A stretch of 64,000 bases of DNA from Hypericum androsaemum (taxonomy: Eukaryota; Streptophyta; Magnoliopsida; Malpighiales; Hypericaceae), in assembly GCA_963995505.1 (NCBI GenBank), contig OZ023198.1:10965141-11029140 (forward strand), in the 5' to 3' direction. Shown here piece by piece: positions 11,580-24,009 of the stretch (positions within the stretch are counted from its first letter, which is position 1; every line of letters begins with the position of its first letter). The translations under genes and the position numbers were made by a program. The notes beneath the pieces were generated by a model. It did not search any database and was not told the origin of the DNA. It saw only the letters and a program-made list of their open reading frames with translations.

Positions 11580-13728
11580 GAAAACAGAGGGAGACAAGTT
11601 ACTAAGCTATCATCACATAAACACTTGTTTTTTTTTAAAACCGTACACATTTAAAACACCGCCTCCTGTCCTGTCCTTGGCTAGCTCATTCGTTCTTTGT
11701 GATTTTGGTGGGCGGTTTTTTTTATTTTTGGCAATTTTTTTATTTTTTCCAGAAGGGAGTAAAGATTATTCCTAATCTGTAATTTTTGGTACAATCTGTA
11801 AATATTGCAATAATTGGATACATTCTCATTTTATACAATGTTTTAAAATTCGTGTTAATCAATATCGATGATCTGACTGGTCTAACTGCCAACCGAGATA
11901 GATCTGGAGTTATTTTATAATGTATATTTGTCGTTTAATTATTTTTTTTAAAATGGAGGGGCTGGCGAGAAAATGGGTGTTTATCCTTTTTTGTTTTGAT
12001 CCCGATGAGGAAGGAGGAATTGGATCCCGCAAAATCAGCTTGTCAACCGTTTGTCCGTTTTTTAAGCGGGGGGTTTCCATTTTGAATAGCCACGCGCGTC
12101 GCAAGTGGTGTGGATATTTTGACCATAATACCCCCGCCTGCTCCCGCGTGCGTCCGGGCCTTATAAACGTCCAGGCCGGTTTTGGATAATGGGCCCAGGA
12201 CCAAATCACGTCCCCATAATCTGAGTCCATCCTTAAAAATAGAATAAAGATTTAAATTCTATAAATCTTACTTCAATCTGTCCATCGCCATTCTTAATCA
12301 GCGCACAAGTGCACGAGTCTGTCCATCACCATTCTTACTTCAATCTGTCCATCACCATTTCTAGAGCCCTTGCCATTTGAGAACAGTCAAATCAGATTTT
12401 AATTTTTTTGCATAAAATAATTTTTAAATAACATGAACCACCTAATCCTCGTGATACTTTCAGATGTTTAGGACTCAACTCTTATCCAAATCCTACTAAC
12501 TGAGTGTCCCTCTAGCTCATCATCGTGTTGGCCACCACTACTCCTATGTGACGCATGATCTCCTATTTCAAGATTGCGGCCGCCGGCCACAATAAAATTT
12601 TCATGCAGTAAAAACCGGTGAGAAAAACCTGTAGGAGGAAAAGAGTATATCGGCAAAATAAGACCCGCCTTAACATGAATACCGCTATACGAGATCCCGT
12701 ACCATATGAATCACTAGTCCTACTTCCGTTTAATTGTGAGACTTTACTTGCAAATATTTTCCTTGTGTGTAATGGCCAGTCTTCTTGTTTTTGTTGAATT
12801 AACTTAAGTAATAAATATTGAATTTGCGTTTTTGGTACGTAATTGTGTTAAAAGATTACTTTTTCCTCGTTCAAAGATTTAAACAAATTGTATTAGTAAA
12901 TGTCTGAATAATTGGTAATATAAGTACGATGGCTAAGATTTTCTTTGGAAAGAGGACAAACCTTATGGGCTTTGACATTATTTAAAAGGAAAAGAATTCG
13001 GAGAAACTAAGAAGTTTAGAGTCGTGACATTACAATCTAAACCTCTTCGGTTTCGTGTAATGTGGATCCATGTGAGCTTAATAAGTAACAATTACAAAAG
13101 AGACCTTCGTTGTAATCGCCCCCACGTTGCAAGGTTTCCATGCCTTGTCCCAATTGGCAACTCTGCACAGAGCCGAAATTACATATCGAGAAATTCGGGA
13201 TTCGAATTTTACGAATATAAAAATTAACAGGGTAATTCCTAAACATGATTCTCGACTATATACGACAACAGAGCAGAGATTACAAAAATCATTTTTCGTG
13301 CGAGTATTTTCTTGAAATGTGATGAGAAGACCAGACGAGACATATTTTCACGTTAAAGTTACAGGAATTTAAAACTAAGATTGTAAAAAATTGAAACCAA
13401 ACTATAAAAAATTAAAAATAAAAATTACCATGTAAGATTGCGTAAAAAAAATATGCTTTGTGCCTAGCTTGGTCAATAAAATGAACTCCATTTTTTTCAA
13501 TTTTGATATATATTACCAAAAGATTCAAGATAACTATTTCTTGACAAAATCTAACATGGAAATTGCCGAGTATCACTAAAGATCTTCATATAAAAATACA
13601 AGAGTATAAAGATTGGCAATATGCCAAAAACAGAGAGAATACTTGTTTATATATGTTCCCTCCCATGAAAATTAACACATGAAAATAATTAGAAGAATAC
13701 AGTAGATATGATGTCATTAAATTCCAAC
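11580..13728. other. Intergenic region between the POLAR-like and phosphatase genes
   Basis: No gene recognised. At 11836-11905 the sequence caatgttttaaaattcgtg followed by a ctgactggtctaactg motif looks like one end of the hAT-like family seen at 4041. At 12268-12360 a near-identical unit (cttcaatctgtccatc...ccattctta) occurs about twice. Open frames at 11910-12230 and 13024-13315 have no recognisable motif. Confidence 0.5.
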
Positions 13729-15956
13729 TCATTCCAAAGAATTTATCAAATCTGTGAAATTAAAAACCAGCCAATCAGCTTTTTCTGCAACGGCACTCCG
13801 AAGTTGAACACCAGCATAACAGATGAACAAGTCAGCGCCTCCTGGTTGACGAGCCTGCAGATGAATGAATCAGTTCTGAATCAGAAGAGATCACATGAGA
13901 TGATCTTATTCTTGCGAAGTTGTAACGAGTGGATCGGTTGAGCGGGATTGGTCAAGAACACGCCTCTCGAGATGTTCCCCGATCATTGTCAAAGTTGAAG
14001 AGTTGAAATCATCACTAACCTCAAGATCTGTTGCCCCGTCCCCCATCATAACCAATGTCTTGTATCCATGCGCCTGGTTAACCATTTTCATGAATTTTCA
14101 TATCGAGCTCAAGGGCCACATGATCAAACGTGAAGCAGATAGATACGACTTACTTTTCTTATCTGCTGAACTGCAGTTGCTTTGCCTCCACTCCTTGAGG
14201 TAGGTTCATTTTTTTCGAATCCAACAAACTCCCCTGAGCTACTGAAGAGAAGTTGGTTGGCAAATATATTTTCCTCGGGGATTCCTAGGATTGATGCCAC
14301 TGGCTGCATAAGTAAACTGTTAGACCCTCATCAGAGATAAACGATATTACCCTACATAATTGGAGGGATGCATGTTAGAGCTGAATGTTGTAGCGATGCT
14401 ACTTGCTGGACTTTCGAACAAACCGCTTGACCATCAAGCCGTCCTTCAAAAAGTCGAACTGATGTACGGAAATAACCTCATCAAGAAATAAAAAGGTGCC
14501 ATTTTGCTCAAGTTTGTTCTCTCTAATAACATATCGTCAAAAAATCACCTGGCACGAGGTGGCAGAATATATAACAATGAATTTTTGATTGCCAGCAAAA
14601 AGTCTCAACAACAAGGCAACGGACATTAGCTTAACCAGCCGTTGTGAAAATAACAACCCAACTAAGCCAGCTTTAATGTAACATTGGTCATATGAAGGGG
14701 TAAACAAAAAAAAAGATCTAAAACCATACATTGATCATTTGACGAAATCCTCCAGATACCAAATATACATCGACATTCTTAGCCTTGAGCTTCTTGACTA
14801 GCTCATCAATACCAGGAGAAATCCTACAAACAAAAGCCAAACGTAATAAACAACAACGAAACATTAGACCTCGGGATATGGCTGGAAGAAAAGAGTTGTC
14901 ATCCCTGTATAACAAATCCAAACAACATTGAAGATATACTTCCATTCTCACTGGGGAGAAAATTGGCAAGACGAACATTTCCATCGGTGTAGAATGACAG
15001 AATGCCCTTTTTAGCCAAGTAATTGGAGTTTTGCTTGTTTAAGCAGCTTTTCTCATCAAACTAGCAATAGTTATTTTTCAAATGGAACAGAAATAGCTTT
15101 TAAAACCAAAGAGATTAAACTCGAGACCTTATAAAAACAGTTAAGTTGGATGCTTGGTGATGAGTTGGAAGCAGGCGAAGATACCTTAGCACCGACATTT
15201 CTAAATGAAGTAAGAACCAAAATAAATACACAACTTCTTTGAAACTAGACAGCTACGTACGGGCATAAAAGTACTGTTGTTAAGCCTGTAAACCCAAGAT
15301 TGAAGTGTTAACGTACTTTGGAGGTCTCTGCTGAAGAAAATCTTGCACCGTTTTGAGGGAAGGTTTGAACAGCGATAGCCGGGCAGCTAAGGCCTCCTCA
15401 AAAGGAACAGAACCACCCATTGCTCTAGCATGACACAAGAAAATCAGATCTAATGTAAAACAGCATATGCCTACGCGTAATCAGATCAAAGGGAGACAAA
15501 CCTAGCTGTCCATTCAGCAACAGCCTTTCCAGCACCACAAAACTCGGCAAGTTCATCAATGCCCTCGTCTAGACATACAGTACTATCCACATCAAAGCAC
15601 ACTGCATCAGCATTCCTCCAAACTTCAAGAACCTCTGCTCGTTGGGAGAGAAAAAAAGTCAAAGGCTGAATTGATATGAACCATATCGTCACAAAACTCA
15701 ACATCGCTGCGAATTGAGCTAAATAACCTTTCGAAGGCAGGGAGTTGTCGAGGCGGCCCGACGCAGTGGCTTCGACGGGCTGACCCGAAGCAGCAACTGG
15801 TTTGAAAGACTGCCGATGTTCCATAAACAGAGCTTGTCTCCTATTCCAGTGCTTTGTGAAGCCAAGGGAAACCAATGGCAACAATTTGGGACGAATATGG
15901 ATCATATAAGAAGCATTAACACCGTGCAAATGGGATCGAGCCACCAACCGTTCCAT
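13729..15956 (-). CDS. Phosphoserine phosphatase, plastid type
   Basis: Seven coding exons on the minus strand (15956-15728, 15634-15502, 15424-15317, 14823-14730, 14303-14154, 14073-14020, 13854-13729) join in phase to 297 residues. The enzyme removes phosphate from 3-phosphoserine in the last step of the phosphorylated serine pathway. HAD-superfamily motifs are complete: the nucleophile motif DVDST (Asp91, Asp93), the VSGGF loop, the conserved lysine of GGKATA, and MGDGATD (Asp250, Asp254). About 75 N-terminal residues, basic and hydroxylated, precede the catalytic domain and fit a chloroplast transit peptide. The start chosen is the first ATG after a leader intron; an in-frame ATG at 16028 falls inside that intron. 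Confidence 0.95.
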
Positions 15957-15964
15957 CAATCTCT

Positions 15965-16295
15965 CTGCCAATTTAGACCAAACACACACATTTAAACCAA
16001 ACGAATCCCTGTCGTGCGAGGACAACAATGTTCACGGGATGAACCCGCTATCCCCATATCCAACATAACTTTAAGACAATAGCTCGATGAATTTTCTAAG
16101 ACGTATAAACAAGTTCACCGCTCTTGCAACAAGCGAAAAAAAAGCACGGAAATTTACGAGGAATCACGGGAAAAGGCGCGAGCTTTAACGAACCCAATTG
16201 CTGAAATTTCATGCATTTTCTAACGAACCCATCAACGGGAATCATAGATTTTATTTAATTTCTAGAAAAAAGTTGGAAGCGAGAGCCCAAGTTAC
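15965..16295 (-). other. Leader intron of the phosphoserine phosphatase gene
   Basis: Donor cctcag/gtaacttgg and acceptor aattggcag/agagattg leave 8 bases before the ATG at 15956. Upstream, a CT tract at 16433-16448 on the plus strand (GA on the coding strand) lies where the transcription start is expected. Confidence 0.75.
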
Positions 16296-16459
16296 CTGAG
16301 GAAGAAGAAGGGAAATGCAACTGGTTAAGCTTTACTAAGTAGAAGAAAGATTTACTAAACAGGAAGGATTAATGGGGGATTAGATTTTGATAGTGGGTAA
16401 TTAATGGGTGCACTAATGAGAATTGGATGGGATCTCTCTCTCTCTCGCTCTGCGGGCCG

Positions 16460-17460
16460 GGTTTGGTGGGATGAACAAGACCGGTCAGCTTTTGGGCATA
16501 GGGGAAGCCGAGAAGGTAAAGTGAATCTCTAATTTTCATAGTCGGTCTCGGATTCTATTTAGTAATAATTCTAAAGTTATACATCTTATATTTATAAGAT
16601 TTGAATTTATTAAAATGAATTCAGTTCATTTTGGAGAGCCAAAGCAAGTAAAATTGGTGTTTATAAAATTATTTTGATTGGATAATTGATGTGTAGTACT
16701 AGACTAATGGTATAATGAGTAATTTGATAAATTTGAAAATTGAAACGGGAGTTGAACGAATTGTTCCCTCACCTCCCTTCTTTTTATCTAATTATTATGA
16801 AATTTATATTTTAAATATCTCACCTAGAACATGGACTAATCGATTCACTTAATATTTGAGTTCCAAATAATATAAAAGAATTAATTTTTAAAACTATTAT
16901 ATTTACGTGACTCGGACTCAAAATAGGTCACTTTATAACTATTTTGGTAATTGATCTGATCCGGGAACACGAAGGAATTTTAAGCCACAGAAAATAATGT
17001 AAAGACATTTCCCTAGACAGAAAACGTGGGACATCAGTCAAACATGACAAAAGACAATAAAACATGGCGTCCCTGTGAATCACTCGTCCAGTCCTAACCA
17101 AAAATTGCAAAAATTAACCCTACCACGTCACAGTTAAATAATTAACCCATTCAACAGATACTACCTCATTTCATATCGATCAAAGAACAAAACTCAATAT
17201 CGTTTAAAACTCCGGAACTTAAGTTAACCTACTTAAATTTTAATTTGGCAAAAAAAAAAACCATGCAAGGACATAAATGTCATAATCTAGACAAAATAAA
17301 GAGAACTTGGAGACTTTTTCTTTAATCTGTTCCGGCCGACCGCCATTCAGGACACGTCATTTTCCTAATTTACCCCTCCCTCGACATCCACCAACCACTG
17401 GACAAGAAAAAAGAAAAAAAAACCCAGCGAAGAGTCAAACCACCGCGCAGTCTCCGCCGG
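16460..17460. other. Intergenic region, nothing recognised
   Basis: AT-rich, with many stops. It contains the promoter side of the phosphatase gene on its left and the 3' end of the next gene on its right, but no distinct motif or mobile element was identified. Confidence 0.5.
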
Positions 17461-17961
17461 CTAAGAGCCGTCGGTCGCCGGCACCTTCGGAGGCGGAGAG
17501 TTGACGAAGTCCGCGGCGATCCGGTCGGTCTCCTCCTTGGAGAGGAACTCGTTCTTGATGACGCCGACCTTGGCGACGATGGCGAAGGAGGAGGAGGAGG
17601 AGGAGGAGGCCTTGGTCCCGGCTTCGGCGAGGAGGATGGAGACGGCGTCGGCGACCTTGGACCGGAGCGCGGCGAGGAGGGAGGGGTCGACGTTAAGGGC
17701 GGCGAAGAGTCCCGGCAGGTAGAGCTCCCGCCGGAGAAGGGGGAGCTTGGCGGAGGTGCGCCACTCCGGCGTGAGGATGTCCTCCACGAGGATCATCACC
17801 CCCTCGTTGCTCGGGATCCGGAGCTGGTACCGGTGCCGGATGTGGAGCTCGATCGTGCATGTCGGCGACGGCGGGTCCCCCGCCGGCGGGGAAGCCTCGT
17901 ACAGGTTAATGAAGAAATCCACCTTGCTGCTCCCATTGTTAGATTTAGGGTTCGACCCCAT
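17461..17961 (-). CDS. Uncharacterised intronless plant protein, 166 residues
   Basis: A single open frame from MGSNPKSNNGSSKVDFFINL to a TAG, with strong GC bias at third positions compared with its AT-rich surroundings, which supports it being coding. The middle (about 35-75) is rich in aromatic and branched residues (IELHIRHRYQLRIPSNEGVM) and looks like a folded beta-rich domain. About 98-130 is an Ala/Leu helix followed by a run of serines coded by repeated tcc triplets. There is no signal peptide or membrane span. It resembles the N-terminal portion of some plant RING-H2 proteins, but no RING is present here; that likeness is from memory and weak. I do not assign a function. Confidence 0.7.
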   Translation of the reverse strand: MGSNPKSNNGSSKVDFFINLYEASPPAGDPPSPTCTIELHIRHRYQLRIPSNEGVMILVEDILTPEWRTSAKLPLLRRELYLPGLFAALNVDPSLLAALRSKVADAVSILLAEAGTKASSSSSSSFAIVAKVGVIKNEFLSKEETDRIAADFVNSPPPKVPATDGS

Positions 17962-18069
17962 CGATTTGGTTCCTCGCCGGTTTGTTTGGGGTTTGTCGTC
18001 TGTGAGATATTTGAAGCAGTTCTTTTTTTTGGCTTTTTAAAGAAATTGTTTATTTCCTTTTCCAATTGG

Positions 18070-19383
18070 CCAATAGGAATTGGTGCCCAGAAAATGATAG
18101 AATTAAAGAATTAAAGGAGGAGGTGAGGACAAAAAGTAATAATCTTCTTGTTCTTTTGTGAACTTGGATGCCAAGTATTATTGAATTTTATTTTGTAGAA
18201 TAATCTTTAATATTTTTTATATTTGCAAGTATTGGAAATGATATTTTTTTTAAATGCATAAAAATTACTTACCATTTAAAAGAACTTTGATAACATATCC
18301 TTGCCTCGTGTACAGCAAACCAAGTAATTAGGCTCTTAAATAGAATCAATTAAGAGTCACATACTGACAATAAATATGAAATAATAATTTCAACCACTTT
18401 TAACAATATTATTGTTAACTAAAGTGGAAAAGATTCTGTCTTGATAAATATTTTTCCAAGACTTGCGTGTTTCATTTTATTTAATAGTTGAAATGATGTC
18501 CAGTCGGAGAAGTGACCGAATTTTTTTTAGGGATTAATCACTTAATTTTATAAATATTACGAATTAAATAATACTATATTATTTTAATTAATCAATTTCT
18601 TGAAATAACAGAATCTTTTCACTATTTTACCTTTCTATTTAATGTGTGTTGTGAAATATAACAAATATACTAATAAAAGATTAAAAAATGCCCAAAATTT
18701 AATTTTTTTAAATATATATTTTTGTTAAATTAAAGATGGTTAAATTATAATTTTGATACTTTGTAAATGATACAAACTTTCCAATAAAATTATAGGAAAA
18801 GTTGGAGGAATGTTTTTTTTTTGAGAATGTAAGTTGGAGGAATGGTTGCCTTAGTCCAATTCACTCGTGACTATTGGGAATTAGAACCCTCTTCTATTGC
18901 GATTTGTAGACTTGTATTTCTATTTTTTTAGCCTTTTCAAGTTTTCTCCCTCACGCAACCTTACATATGGTAACCCTTGGATTTTTAATGAATCGATTTA
19001 ATTATTAAAAAAAGGGAGTTTGGAAACATACACAAATACACTAGTACGGCAACAAGTTTCATATTCCACAAGAATGACTATTAAATTCTCTCTAGAACAG
19101 AGAACTAATTTAATTTTGTAGTGCGCATCTGGCTTAATTTATCTTTTCCCATGCAGCTAATCTCTTGTCCTGGGCAAACATCATATACATCAGATGCCAC
19201 CTTAGTCTAGTTCACAATTTCTGCAATACTCTGCAAACTGTCCGAATGACATTTCAAGGTTTGACAACTGGTCCTAGACTGCAACCTCACCGCGCTCTTT
19301 TTCTGATTCCAATTTTTCTTTTTCATTTTAAGTTGGTTAATTTTGAGACTCCGAGACTCCCAACTATTCAAGTTCATACCTTA
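18070..19383. other. Intergenic region, nothing recognised
   Basis: Very AT-rich, with long T runs and no open frame with a recognisable motif. Confidence 0.5.
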
Positions 19384-20142
19384 AATAGCGTTTTGCAAAA
19401 ATAGCGGAATACCAAAAACCTGATACGAGAGATAGCGGATAGCGTAACGAAAAATAGTAGAATACCAAAAACCTGATATGAGAGATAGCGGATAGCGTAA
19501 CGAGCAAATAATAGAAATCACAAAGTAGTTAAAATAAATAATTATATATGACATGAAATAAAGCATGATGCACACCCATAAACAGAAATTAAAAGAAGTG
19601 ATTAACAGAAACTCAAAATCTCAATAGATAGGCATGATGCATAGTTGCATTGCTTTAAAAAGTCAAAAACATTAACTAAAAAACTGACTTAAAACTCAAA
19701 ATCTCATTAGTTCAAAACAACTAATAATTCATAATTCTAACTAGTGATAAAAGATCTAATTATTATTCTCTTCCTCAACATAATTATTATCCTCATTTTC
19801 AGACACTGAGACATATTTATTCTCTTCCCCAACATAATTATTATTCTCATTTTCAGTCAGTGAGACATATCTTTTGACTTTTTCAATTGAATCTTGTAAA
19901 AGACATCTGAAAAGGTAAATATGCAATAAATTTTTTTCTTAATATGCTTATATTTTTGTCAAATAAGACCTACCATAATTATATTTCCTGATTAATAGCT
20001 TAAAATCAAAAAAATCTACAGATTATAGCGGAATTATGACAGAAATTAGCGATATTCTGACGCGTAGCGAAGTTGCCATATCGTATCGGCAACCCGAATT
20101 TCCGATACGCAATAGCGGTATACCGGATATTTAACAACACTG
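19384..20142. mobile_element. Probable decayed hAT-like element with internal tandem repeat
   Basis: The right end, read on the minus strand, is cagtgttgttaaatatccgg, like the ends of plant hAT elements rich in atagcg motifs. The left part has two copies of an about 53-bp unit (gaataccaaaaacctgatac ... gatagcggatagcgtaacg) at about 19404-19502. A clear left terminus and an exact target duplication were not found (atacc on the left and ataccc on the right are weak candidates), so the borders are approximate. Confidence 0.5.
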
Positions 20143-20512
20143 ATACCCGGCAAACCGTAACAATTCCATGAGAAACCAAAGGCAGACTATGTTCCAGGTC
20201 AGAAGAAAGTCAGAAACCAAGGCTGGTTCCGGAAGAAAAATAATTTTCACGAGATTTACACCAGCTTGGGAAGTACTCGGAGGAGCACATTTGGCATCCA
20301 AGAAAAGCACACAAAAAGTCTACATCAGCACGAAACAAATTTGAATGTGATTTTCCAATTCCCAGAGACGGGGCAGCAAAGGGAATTTATTGCAGTAAAT
20401 GAACCGAAGAAAACCTGATCTTCAAAAGAGAACACTGTAAATAGGTTCCGAACTGCCTTCACAAGAGTCTTATTTCGTCACCGTCCCGAATACTAGAAGC
20501 AAGACCAGTAAA

Positions 20513-23103
20513 TTAACCTTCCAGCGCCGCTGCTCCGGAAATAATTTCAATCAACTCAGTGGTGATTGAGGCTTGGCGAGTTCTGTGAGGAATTTTCAGA
20601 AAGCAAACAAATCAGTGATGCCAATAAACAAAGAAAATCTTTCGAAAAAAATAGACAACAAAGAGAGAATCTTCTCAATGAAAGCCAAAAGCTTAAACAC
20701 AGTTTCTGATATACAAATTCTCGATTATTAAACAGATTAATTGTCACATAACACCAACGGCGAAGAAAAATGAGGTTGTCTTTGTGTTTGTGTGTGTATG
20801 AGAGAGAGAGAGAGAGAGAGAGAGTGACCTGTTATAAGTGAGGGTAAGACGGTCAAGCATGTCTCCGGCATTCCTGCTTGAGCTGTCCATCGCAGACATC
20901 CTAGCCCCTTGCTCACTGCAGGCATTCTCCAGTACAGCATTGAACAATGTCTGAACAAAATAAAAGTAGCCGTCAAGCTCAAATGAGAACTGTTGATTTC
21001 CCAACAAACTGTTGCGTATGCCACTGACGTCACAAGAACTCTGAACAAAGACAGACTGATGATAGGAAAACCTAGGTCGATCCTGAGTAAACTGGCTGAA
21101 CTAAACACTCTGGCCTACTGGTTTATACACCTATTAGAGACCATGAGACTTGCTTGATAAGGATGGCTAAAGCTAAATTTTTGAACACAAAATCCATCCC
21201 TCTACTCCACCAGAAGTCAAATAATAATACCCCAACTTGTAAGCATATCATAAGGCTTTAAAGCTCGAAATAAACAGCTTAGGATAGCAGTCAAGCAAGA
21301 CTTACGCAAGAAAACTGGAACTCGGTCAGATTCTGCAGTATTTCCCCCTTTGTTTCACCACCTTCGATCTCATAGCCATCAAGGTCACCAAGCTTCCCCG
21401 CTTCAGAAAGTTTCTCGACAGCCTACACCAACAGATCATACTTCCAATTATTTCCCTTGCAATATAGAATAATCAACCTACCAATACAAATAGCAAGCTG
21501 CAGATATGCCAATCACCTCTGGAGATAAAACAGTCGCCATAGTTGGATTATATTGGACCACTGATTGAAATCTGTTGAAGATGATTCTGAGAGCATCATA
21601 TTCCACACTTTTCAGGATGTCATCTGCCATAACAGAGACCTGAAAGACCAAAACTTTTCATAAATATTTACACATGTTGCATCATAGGCACCCAACATAA
21701 AAATTCTGTAGATGTCTACACGGATGGAGTTAGGCTCCATCTTTAGATGTAATTGATAAAAAAAGCAGTAGGTGAAACCAGAAAACAGCAATAGGGTTCA
21801 AGCATTCTACATGCCTAGAGAAAATGTAGGTTTCCAAATAGAAACAGAAACATCATTCTAGAGAAGACTAACGAAAAAATGAAACATATTCAAAAAAGGA
21901 AACAAAGCACATCCATATGAATGCAAAAAAAGACACAAAGGCGTCATACATGAATACCAAAAGCTGACCTGGGTATAATTTAAAGGATTTTTCTGCAACT
22001 CAGTCAAGGACAACAAAATGTCATTCTTTGAGTCACGAATCAATTGAGATTTGGCCTTCTCCCCCAGAACCACGTACTTTGTTTCTTTCTCAGGACCTGT
22101 GGGAGGCCGTATCAAGGCTACTTAACACATACAATTCACACCAAAGCAAGCTTAGAACATTCTAAATCCAACAATATTTACCATGAGTCATCCGGTGCAC
22201 AGCCTTGCTTATCTTCACAGACGTTGAGTTAATTCCACCACACAAACCCTTGTCAGCCGAGACAGTGACAATGACGTTCTTCTTCACATCAACACCTACA
22301 AGGCATCATGAGACCCTAAATGAATTGAAGAAATAAAAAATAGTTTGAACTAATCTAAATTGGAATTTTAATCAGATGGGCTTGTTAGCCTGAATTAATC
22401 CACAAAGTTGTAAAACTTGAAGGAGTGGAGATCAAATAATCTATAGTCACATACTAGGAGCATCGCCAAGAAGTGCAGTGAATGGCTGCCATAAACCGCG
22501 AGAATTTTCAGCTTTAGTTTGAATAGCACGCAATTTGGAGGCTGCAACCATCTTCATGGCCTTTGTGATCTTCTGGATATTCCTAACACTTTTCATCCGA
22601 TTCCTGACTGCGAGTAAGTTTCAACCACGCACCTTAACTTTGGAGCAACAACATCAAGGCAAAAGGAGACTAGAACAAAACTAAGTAGGATTCCCTTACC
22701 AATCTGAGTCGAGATGCTCCTTGATCCCAGAGGGGCCTCCTCCCTGATCACAAAACAGGAAACCATTCACATTGCCTTCCACACATCTCTGAGAACCCGA
22801 AAGCTCCCAACTTGCTAGAAACTCTACAACGTAAATGAACCAACCCAACCCTGGAACCCCCAAACTCCCATTTTTTATCCTCTCTTCCAACAACTGCCAA
22901 GAAAGTAAAATCAAGGCAAGAGCAAAACATCTAACAACCGCAGAATCAAATCCATCAGGAACCCGAAAACCCGAACCCCCAAATTACTCTGCATCACTCA
23001 AAACATTATCCAATTCCGTGAATCAAATAACAAAGATAAGGGGAACCCTAACACCCAAATGAATTGCGTAAAACGGCACCGTGGCAACATAAAAAGGGAG
23101 GGA

Positions 23104-23141
<38 letters not shown>

Positions 23142-23260
23142 GGTTACTCGGGGAGAATGGACGATCGGAGGGGCGCCGCGGCGGGGAAGGGTGGGCGGGA
23201 GACGATAGGGGAAGAGACGACCAATCGCCTCCCTTCGCGGCGGAGTGCAGCCATCGCCAT
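20513..23260 (-). CDS. ATPC: ATP synthase gamma subunit, mitochondrial
   Basis: Nine coding exons on the minus strand (23260-23148, 22743-22700, 22607-22455, 22295-22182, 22096-21969, 21639-21517, 21422-21306, 20950-20829, 20582-20513) join in phase to 327 residues, the normal length. The product is the rotating central stalk of F1-ATP synthase in the inner mitochondrial membrane. Visible family blocks are [20 protein letters not shown] near the start of the mature protein, [11 protein letters not shown], and the C-terminal [20 protein letters not shown]. The N-terminus ([13 protein letters not shown]) is a basic presequence. Plant mitochondrial gamma lacks the regulatory cysteine insert of the chloroplast form, and none is seen. 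The symbol is the generic one for the subunit. Confidence 0.97.
20799..20825. repeat. (AG)n microsatellite inside intron 8 of the ATP synthase gamma gene
   Basis: About 13 AG units beginning just inside the donor of intron 8 (4 bp from the exon). Because it touches the splice site, length changes could affect splicing; that is inference. Confidence 0.9.
23105..23140. repeat. (AG)n microsatellite just after exon 1 of the ATP synthase gamma gene
   Basis: About 17 AG units, 7 bases inside the exon 1 donor (gtaacca at 23147-23141). A second GA-rich run at 23295-23335 lies upstream of the start codon, in the leader or core promoter. Confidence 0.9.
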
Positions 23261-24009
23261 GGAAACCCTAGATTACAGATTACGCCGATGAGAGAAAGAG
23301 GGGAGAGGGGAGAGGGAGAGAGAGAGAGAGAGTGTTTTTTTTAAGATCCGAAGGATGCCTTCGTTCTTGAGTCCGGATGCGAGCGGCGTCGTTTTAGACG
23401 GGAGCGTTGCGTTGCTAGCCACCTCGCAGCTAGGCTAGCTGGTTGATTTTTTTCCTAAATTTAATTTTTAATTTTTTTGTGGGTTAACTTAACAGTGTTT
23501 CGGTAACAAAAAAAAAATCCAAATAACTGTTGCGAGTTAAAAGAAATAAACATTTTTAGAGGGGTAATAAAAATTGTAAATTTTGTGATGATCCATCCAC
23601 AACTATTATGCGGTATACTTAATAGTTAGTGTTTTATATTGTTATGATTTTTATGTCAGGCGTACATGTTTAACTTTTTCTCGTTTACAATTTATTAAAA
23701 AAAATTAATAATTTAAAAATTATAATTTTTTGTTTATTTAACCAACTAGTATCCAGTCTATTACTATTAAAAGAGTAGAACTTTTCAAATGTGACAAATT
23801 TTTTTACCCACAAAAAATTTAAATCCGAAATTTGGTTAAAGTAGAATAATTCTTTTTTTTATTCTACAAATCCTACCATTTTGTAAAATAATCATTAATT
23901 AATCTTGGAAGAGATTCCAAATAAAAGGGACAAAAAGCAAAACTGCCCGCTCTCTTCGTTTCAAACCGGTAAAACCCTAAACCCCGCGAAGCACCGGAAG
24001 CAGAGGGAA
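23261..24009. promoter_or_regulatory. Shared upstream region of two divergent mitochondrial genes
   Basis: The ATP synthase gamma gene leaves to the left and the carrier gene to the right, with about 750 bp between the two start codons. It holds a GA-rich tract on the left side, an AT-rich centre (23450-23890) and an aaaccctaaacccc motif at 23972-23985 close to the carrier start. Both products act at the inner mitochondrial membrane, so co-regulation is possible but not shown. Confidence 0.55.

Noticed and set aside
13906..14091. 61-residue minus-strand frame ending near 13906
   Set aside because: It is exon 6 of the phosphatase gene read on into its intron; the true next exon is 13854-13729.
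15957..16028. In-frame upstream ATG giving a longer phosphatase N-terminus
   Set aside because: The acceptor aattggcag/agagattg places this stretch in a leader intron.
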